Assembly (NCBI GenBank): GCA_963921795.1
Contig: OY997651.1
Location: 51,852,518 to 51,916,517, forward strand
Origin: Nannobrachium achirus
Lineage: Eukaryota > Chordata > Actinopteri > Myctophiformes > Myctophidae
Length of the DNA: 64,000 bases
Reading direction: 5' to 3'
Shown: positions 60,601 through 64,000 of the stretch, piece by piece
How the letters are laid out: the number at the start of each line of letters is the position of its first letter
Position numbering within the stretch: position 1 is the first letter of the stretch
The notes under the pieces: generated by a model
Databases searched by the model: none
Told to the model about the DNA's origin: nothing
What the model saw: only the letters and a program-made list of their open reading frames with translations
Translations under genes and position numbers: made by a program

Positions 60601-60618
60601 AACAGCATTAGCAGTTAG
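51190..60618 (+). CDS. FIIND-CARD protein, eleven exons (NLRP1/CARD8-type C-terminus)
   Basis: Exons are 51190-51250, 53374-53423, 53511-53563, 54676-54902, 55518-55768, 56677-56802, 56995-57130, 57242-57289, 57372-57410, 58018-58113 and 60344-60618. All phases agree, giving 453 codons plus TAG, almost the length of the intron-free homologue (452). Exon 1 is acidic ([15 protein letters not shown]). Exons 4-5 carry the ZU5-like part ([27 protein letters not shown]) and the start of UPA ([13 protein letters not shown]). Exons 6-7 finish UPA. Exons 8-10 are a less certain linker. The last exon is a CARD ([32 protein letters not shown]). Known relatives trigger or regulate inflammasomes after FIIND self-cleavage; the aligned site is SLSP (55622-55633), with Leu before Ser. 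Introns hold an L2 LINE, another LINE, microsatellites and hAT elements. The N-terminal part must come from upstream exons; 42145-42246 fits in phase. No NACHT or LRR was seen. Confidence 0.8.
51251..53245 (+). mobile_element. L2-type LINE 3' part, split by a DNA transposon
   Basis: It encodes [20 protein letters not shown] and [20 protein letters not shown], then [20 protein letters not shown], the classic end of the L2 reverse transcriptase protein, with a few frame breaks. The 3' end is GTGCTATATAAATAATGTTC and an (ATTC)n tail (53195-53243). The insert at 52180-53140 separates the 3' UTR. Confidence 0.88.
52180..53140. mobile_element. 961-bp DNA transposon, TA target duplication, in an L2 LINE
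   Basis: The ends GGGGAGAACGGGGTAAGATG and CATCTTACCCCGTTCTCCCC are perfect inverted repeats flanked by TA (52178-52179 and 53141-53142). The interior repeats the core GGGGTAAGTTGAAC / GGGGCAAGTTGAACC several times in both orientations (for example 52552, 52573, 52900-52955). No transposase is encoded. The superfamily is not assigned; TA duplication fits mariner-like enzymes. Confidence 0.92.
53570..54480 (-). mobile_element. CR1/L2-group LINE 3' part (minus strand)
   Basis: On the minus strand it encodes [20 protein letters not shown] and [20 protein letters not shown], then [19 protein letters not shown]. The 3' tail is an ATTG run at 53574-53584 on the plus strand. It lies in the intron before the ZU5-like exon of the FIIND-CARD gene. 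A G run (53823-53837) is internal. Confidence 0.85.
54566..54673. repeat. (GT)n(GTGC)n microsatellite at a 3' splice site
   Basis: About 33 GT units, eight GTGC units and more GT end in GTGTAG, which is the acceptor of the exon at 54676. There is no normal polypyrimidine tract. Confidence 0.95.
55806..55995. repeat. Telomere-like TTAGGG-rich repeat in an intron
   Basis: TTAGGGTTAGG, TTTAGGGTTAGGTTTAGG and similar runs lie between CATCTCATTAG at the left and GGGATGTAGGAACAATGAGATGT at the right, which are loosely inverted. It is a short repeat rather than a telomere. Confidence 0.7.
55996..56640. other. Intron of the FIIND-CARD gene; nothing else seen
   Basis: AT-rich sequence without a recognised repeat or exon before the polypyrimidine-rich stretch upstream of 56677. 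Confidence 0.4.
56850..56940 (+). mobile_element. Short LINE 3' tail
   Basis: CTTCTAATAAATTCTTCAAT followed by AATC repeats matches the 3' ends of the LINE copies at 11031 and 16861. Confidence 0.7.
57487..57938 (+). mobile_element. hAT-type MITE, TSD CCTGTTAG
   Basis: It starts CAGTTATGGGCAAGCTACTT and ends GCTAGCTGCTGCCCATCACTG, with a perfect 8-bp duplication CCTGTTAG (57479-57486 and 57939-57946). The interior repeats TAGCTAAGCTAC-type words. It lies in an intron of the FIIND-CARD gene. (Ends shortened to shared words.). Confidence 0.93.
58125..58461 (+). mobile_element. hAT-type MITE next to an exon
   Basis: It starts CATTGGTTCTCAAAGTGGGG and ends AAGGTTTGAGAACCACAG, 11 bp after the donor of exon 58018-58113. 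No target duplication was recognised. It is the same family as 13780-14159. Confidence 0.75.
58533..60157. repeat. 'Gcgccaccagg' family, two 585-bp tandem units plus a third diverged unit
   Basis: Units starting at 58533 and 59118 share GCCAGTAACTGAGAAATGC, CACCAGCCGAAGGCAGGGGG and TAGCGCCACCATGAGGC. A third, more diverged unit runs to AGACCTGTGCTCGGAAGAGC at about 60145. The tract fills the last intron of the FIIND-CARD gene. Long frames across it repeat with the unit and are not genes. Confidence 0.9.
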
Positions 60619-60809
60619 TGAGTTGTTGTAACTTTATATTGTTCTAGAATGTTTTAAAATGTGCTCTATGAATGAAGTTTGATTTGCTTTGATTTGAAGC
60701 CTCAATCATACAATCTGTAGTAAAAGAAAATAAGAAAAGGATCTCCAGCCTACTGGATTGGAGTTCAGGGAAAGCACCTTCTGCACTCGGCTAAGGTTGT
60801 ATTTGGTGA

Positions 60810-60841
60810 AATAAAGAGCATTGGAAGGAAAACACAATAAA
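60810..60841 (+). terminator. Poly(A) signals of the FIIND-CARD gene
   Basis: AATAAA occurs at 60810-60815 and 60836-60841, about 195-220 bp after the stop codon. Either could direct 3' end formation. Confidence 0.6.
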
Positions 60842-62234
60842 GCTACGGACCAGAGCGCCTGATCATCACCGCTCACCACTTTCTTTTTATTCTTCTTAAT
60901 TATATTGTTTTTATTTGTGATGTCATTTACATTTTATTGTATTACGTATTATTTGGACTTGTCGACTGTCTGATTTATTGCTAAGCTGTGTTGCAATTCC
61001 TTTAAATACATATTATAATATGCTTTTAAAAAAAAAAAAACGTCTGCATGTGATATTTCTTAACCATTTCACCCAAAATAAAAGGTTTATGACTATAGCC
61101 ATACAAATAACGCTGTACCATAAGAGGATTCAATGACTTAGACCAATTTGAATTTTATAGGCTTTATAACTTTGCCTCTGCAATTCAGTTTAATCCTCTG
61201 AAACAGGCAGAGGACAGAGAAGAGAGACGGCACAGTGTATCTTGGGTGACTCGCAATGACCAGGAAGTTGTGGAACAACAATCTCGCCCTCAACATAAAA
61301 TGTATTTTAATTGTAAGTCTGCCCATTTAAAATATATGTACCCATCGAATCTCTTAGTCACATCGATATTGTTCATGTGAACTAGTTCGTTGAAGCTTAT
61401 TCATTATACTCATCGAAATCGCTTTGACCGTGCCACGCCGTGCGCGGTTTATTAAAAAACTACAAGGTCTGGCACCATATTATGTGCTCCCAATTCACCT
61501 CCAGGCCTCTTAGTCAGACCATCAGGCAATGGCCTTCCAACTGCATTAATGAGTAAGTACCTGTACATCTGGTGAAGGCTTAGTTAGTCACTCCGGACCA
61601 GAAGGTGGTGGTATAGCATAACAAAGTATATTTGAGACTGTGACTTATGCCCAGGTTGAGAACCAAAACAGACAGAGCCAAGTATAAGATTTAGTTTTGT
61701 ATCTGGCAGCAGAAAATGTAATATAAAAAAATATTCAATTTAAGTATTCTTCTAGAACAAACTAAACGTTGTCTTTAAAATATAATCTCAGCAATTCCAA
61801 TGCAAAAAATAACAAATACATGTCATTGTGTTTCCTCCCTCCGCGTCATCAGCGCCCAAACCCTAGGTGGGGTTGGCGATAGGGCCTTTCTGTGTGGAGT
61901 TTGCATGTTCTCCCCATGTCTCCTAGGGTTGATACCCTCACAAAAACATGCAGTAATCCTGGTCTTAATAATGCCTCCCCCTGGCCAGCCGGGGCGCCTG
62001 ATGGAGGGGAAAGGAACTGGTTGGAATAACGTGTTCCTTCCACGCGCTACGTCCATCCCAGGGAAATCCCCACTGTCAGGTGAAAAAAACAACTTGGAGT
62101 AGGCCTACCCATGCATTGAAGGAAGCATGAGTTTTGTCCGTTGTCTCCCCAACACTTTTTATTTTTCTTCCTATCGCCAAAATAAAAGCCTGGGTTTCCG
62201 AGGCTACCCCAACACTAACACTGTTTCCCAAACA
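60842..62234. other. Intergenic; repeats only
   Basis: A short L2-like fragment (about 61460-61520, reading GLAPYYVLPIHL) and a common fish repeat phrase GTGTGGAGTTTGCATGTTCT (61893-61912) are seen. No gene is supported. Confidence 0.4.
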
Positions 62235-62512
62235 GTGATTCAGAACCCATAGGCCCCTTTATTTCTTGTGTAGTACATTTAGATTTTTATTATTATTATT
62301 TCAAAATATATTTTTTTTAATTCACAAAAAAAGAGGGAAAAATTAAAGCTTTTTAAAAAAGAATTCCATGTATCCAATGTATATAAAAGCAGATCTACAA
62401 GCTTGCATATTGCATCGCAAATTCGCATGTTGTGAATTTCACTCTAGTTTGGGTCTTGAGGAAACATAACATTTCTCTTTTGGGTCTTGAGCTAAAACGT
62501 TTGTGAACCACT
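62235..62512 (+). mobile_element. hAT-type MITE with half palindrome
   Basis: The ends CAGTGATTCAGAACCC and GTTTGTGAACCACTG are hAT-like. A left palindrome arm (AAAGCAGATCTACAAGCTTG) lies at 62387-62406. No target duplication was matched. Confidence 0.6.
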
Positions 62513-62546
62513 GCCCTAAAGTAGGAGCATTTCACTACATGATTTG

Positions 62547-64000
62547 TGTAGTTCCCTCCGGTTGATAGATACGCACACAAGGTGATCTTTTTATAGACAG
62601 ACATTTAATGCCAAATAAAATGCCGTAAGAACTGTAAACAAACACAAAATACAAATATACATTAATACAAATATTCTCACAGAGAACAATGATCAAAGAA
62701 AAACATACAAACAAATACAGTTCACTTTCAAACAAACAATGCATACCTCATTGGCCGCATCAACTCTGGGGAAATAAACTTAAATCTTCTGTAACGTATT
62801 CTTCTTGATATACAGTAACTTGTGTTTTGACTTTTAACCAACAGCAACTCTTTCTCTCTCAAACAGCATACAGACAGCAGCAATGCTGTGCTTGCTTCTC
62901 CTCTCAGTGTTCTGTTCAGAATGAACTGGTTCCCCTCAGCTCTGCTAATTACAGTGATGCCAACCACCCTTGCTCATTAACAGATCAAAGAACGAAAGGC
63001 CAGTGTGACCTGGGCCAATCAAGAACACAGAAATCACCTCAGTATCATGTGAAACAAAGAAAGAAACATAGATACATGAAATTGTCCAAAACAAAAACAT
63101 TATGAACTTAACTTATTGACCTTTTTAACTTATTTATATAAACAATGAACTTTAATCATGATGACAGATTCTGATGGCAGCTACACTCCCACCGAAATCA
63201 CTTGGGATTTCTTAAATGAACTTTACATTTTTAATCATCAGTTTTTAAATCACAATGTCATTCATGTATTCAAAATGAGCCCTAGTGTATGGAATGCAAG
63301 AGGTAGAGGTCGCTTTAGTCGGCTTCCAGCAGGGTAACTGTCTTGTGGATAGGCCTCTCTAAGTAGACTGGCTTGGTGAGTCTCTTTCCTTTGTCATCTA
63401 GCGCTGCATTTCCAATGAGCAACTGTAGCTTCCTCACATATCCATCTTCACAAGGGTACACATCCGTGACCTTGGCTAGTTTCCACTCATTTCGTGGTGC
63501 AGTGTCATCTTTAACAATCACTACGTCGTTGATCTTTGCATTTCTGCGGGTCTTGTGCCATTTTTGTCTCTGTTGCAGGTTCAACAGGTACTCTTTCTTC
63601 CATCTACACCAAAACTCGTTGGCTAGATATTGCACTCTTCGCCATCTTTTACGCAGATAAAGGTCTTCCTTCACAAAGTCTCCAGGTGGTGGCAAGACTA
63701 TTGAAGACTTCATCGTCAGGATGTGGTTAGGCGTAAGTGGCTGTGGCCCAGCCGGGTCACTGAGTAAGTGTGCCGTTAAAGGCCTGCTGTTTATGATTGC
63801 CATGACTTCGTACAGGTAGGTTCGCAAGGATGAACAATCAAGTCTTTGGGATGACTTATCCAGGATGGATGTCAACACACTCCTTATTGTTCTGATTTGC
63901 CTTTCCCAGACTCCACCCATATGGCTTGCGGATGGAGGGTTCATGACAAACTCACAGCCTAGTTGCTTTAGGGATTCTTGGTCCATGTCCTTCACAGCTT
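62547..64000 (-). mobile_element. BEL/Pao LTR retrotransposon, 3' part (fossil, cut by window edge)
   Basis: On the minus strand, 63995-63315 encodes the end of the integrase core (PPSASHMGGVWERQIRTIR) and the DUF5641-type C-terminal domain (ANEFWCRWKKEYLLNLQQRQ) of BEL/Pao polyproteins. After it, the stretch from 63185 back to 62547 begins TGTAGCTGCC after a purine-rich GGGAG and ends GGAACTACA, which fits a 639-bp 3' LTR. The visible coding part looks intact; the rest and the other LTR lie outside the window, so wholeness cannot be judged. The open frame suggests a young element. Confidence 0.85.

Overview
This 64 kb window is teleost fish DNA. The evidence is spliced genes with GT-AG introns, very many CA/GT microsatellites, dense hAT-type miniature transposons, L2/CR1-like LINEs, a tRNA-derived SINE, and two fish-expanded immune families: a small Ig receptor of Fc-receptor-like type and FIIND-CARD proteins of NLRP1/CARD8 type. 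The species cannot be told from the sequence. Most of the window is nested transposable elements. No rRNA, tRNA gene, operon or CRISPR array was seen.

Layout. (1) 1.2-6.5 kb: a three-exon plus-strand gene for a 661-residue acidic protein with an Arg/Ser-rich C-terminus that I do not recognise. (2) 6.5-22 kb: no host gene found; hAT elements, LINE copies, microsatellites and about 20 copies of a short palindrome. (3) 22.0-28.9 kb: an Ig receptor (signal peptide, broken first Ig exon, intact second Ig exon, membrane exon, tail with an ITAM-like pair of tyrosines). (4) 29.5-42 kb: repeats, a 3.8 kb fold-back element inside a LINE, and four short similar linker exons. (5) 42.8-50.1 kb: one 7.28 kb hAT-type element, defined by 12-bp inverted ends and an 8-bp target duplication, that holds a complete intron-free FIIND-CARD exon. 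(6) 51.2-60.6 kb: a second FIIND-CARD coding region split over eleven exons with compatible phases. (7) 60.8-64 kb: repeats and the end of a BEL/Pao LTR element on the minus strand, cut by the window edge.

How the parts may work together. FIIND-CARD proteins are known elsewhere as inflammasome sensors or regulators: the FIIND (ZU5 plus UPA) self-cleaves in NLRP1 and CARD8, and the CARD recruits ASC or caspase-1. Here an upstream exon (42145-42246) ends in phase 0, and both the transposon-borne FIIND-CARD exon (43598) and the first native exon (51190) begin in phase 0. The locus could therefore make alternative C-terminal halves, one supplied by a transposon. This is inferred from splice phase and is not shown by transcripts.

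The strongest new observations are the hAT element carrying the FIIND-CARD exon, and a dispersed 50-92 bp palindrome family that recurs inside several different hAT families.
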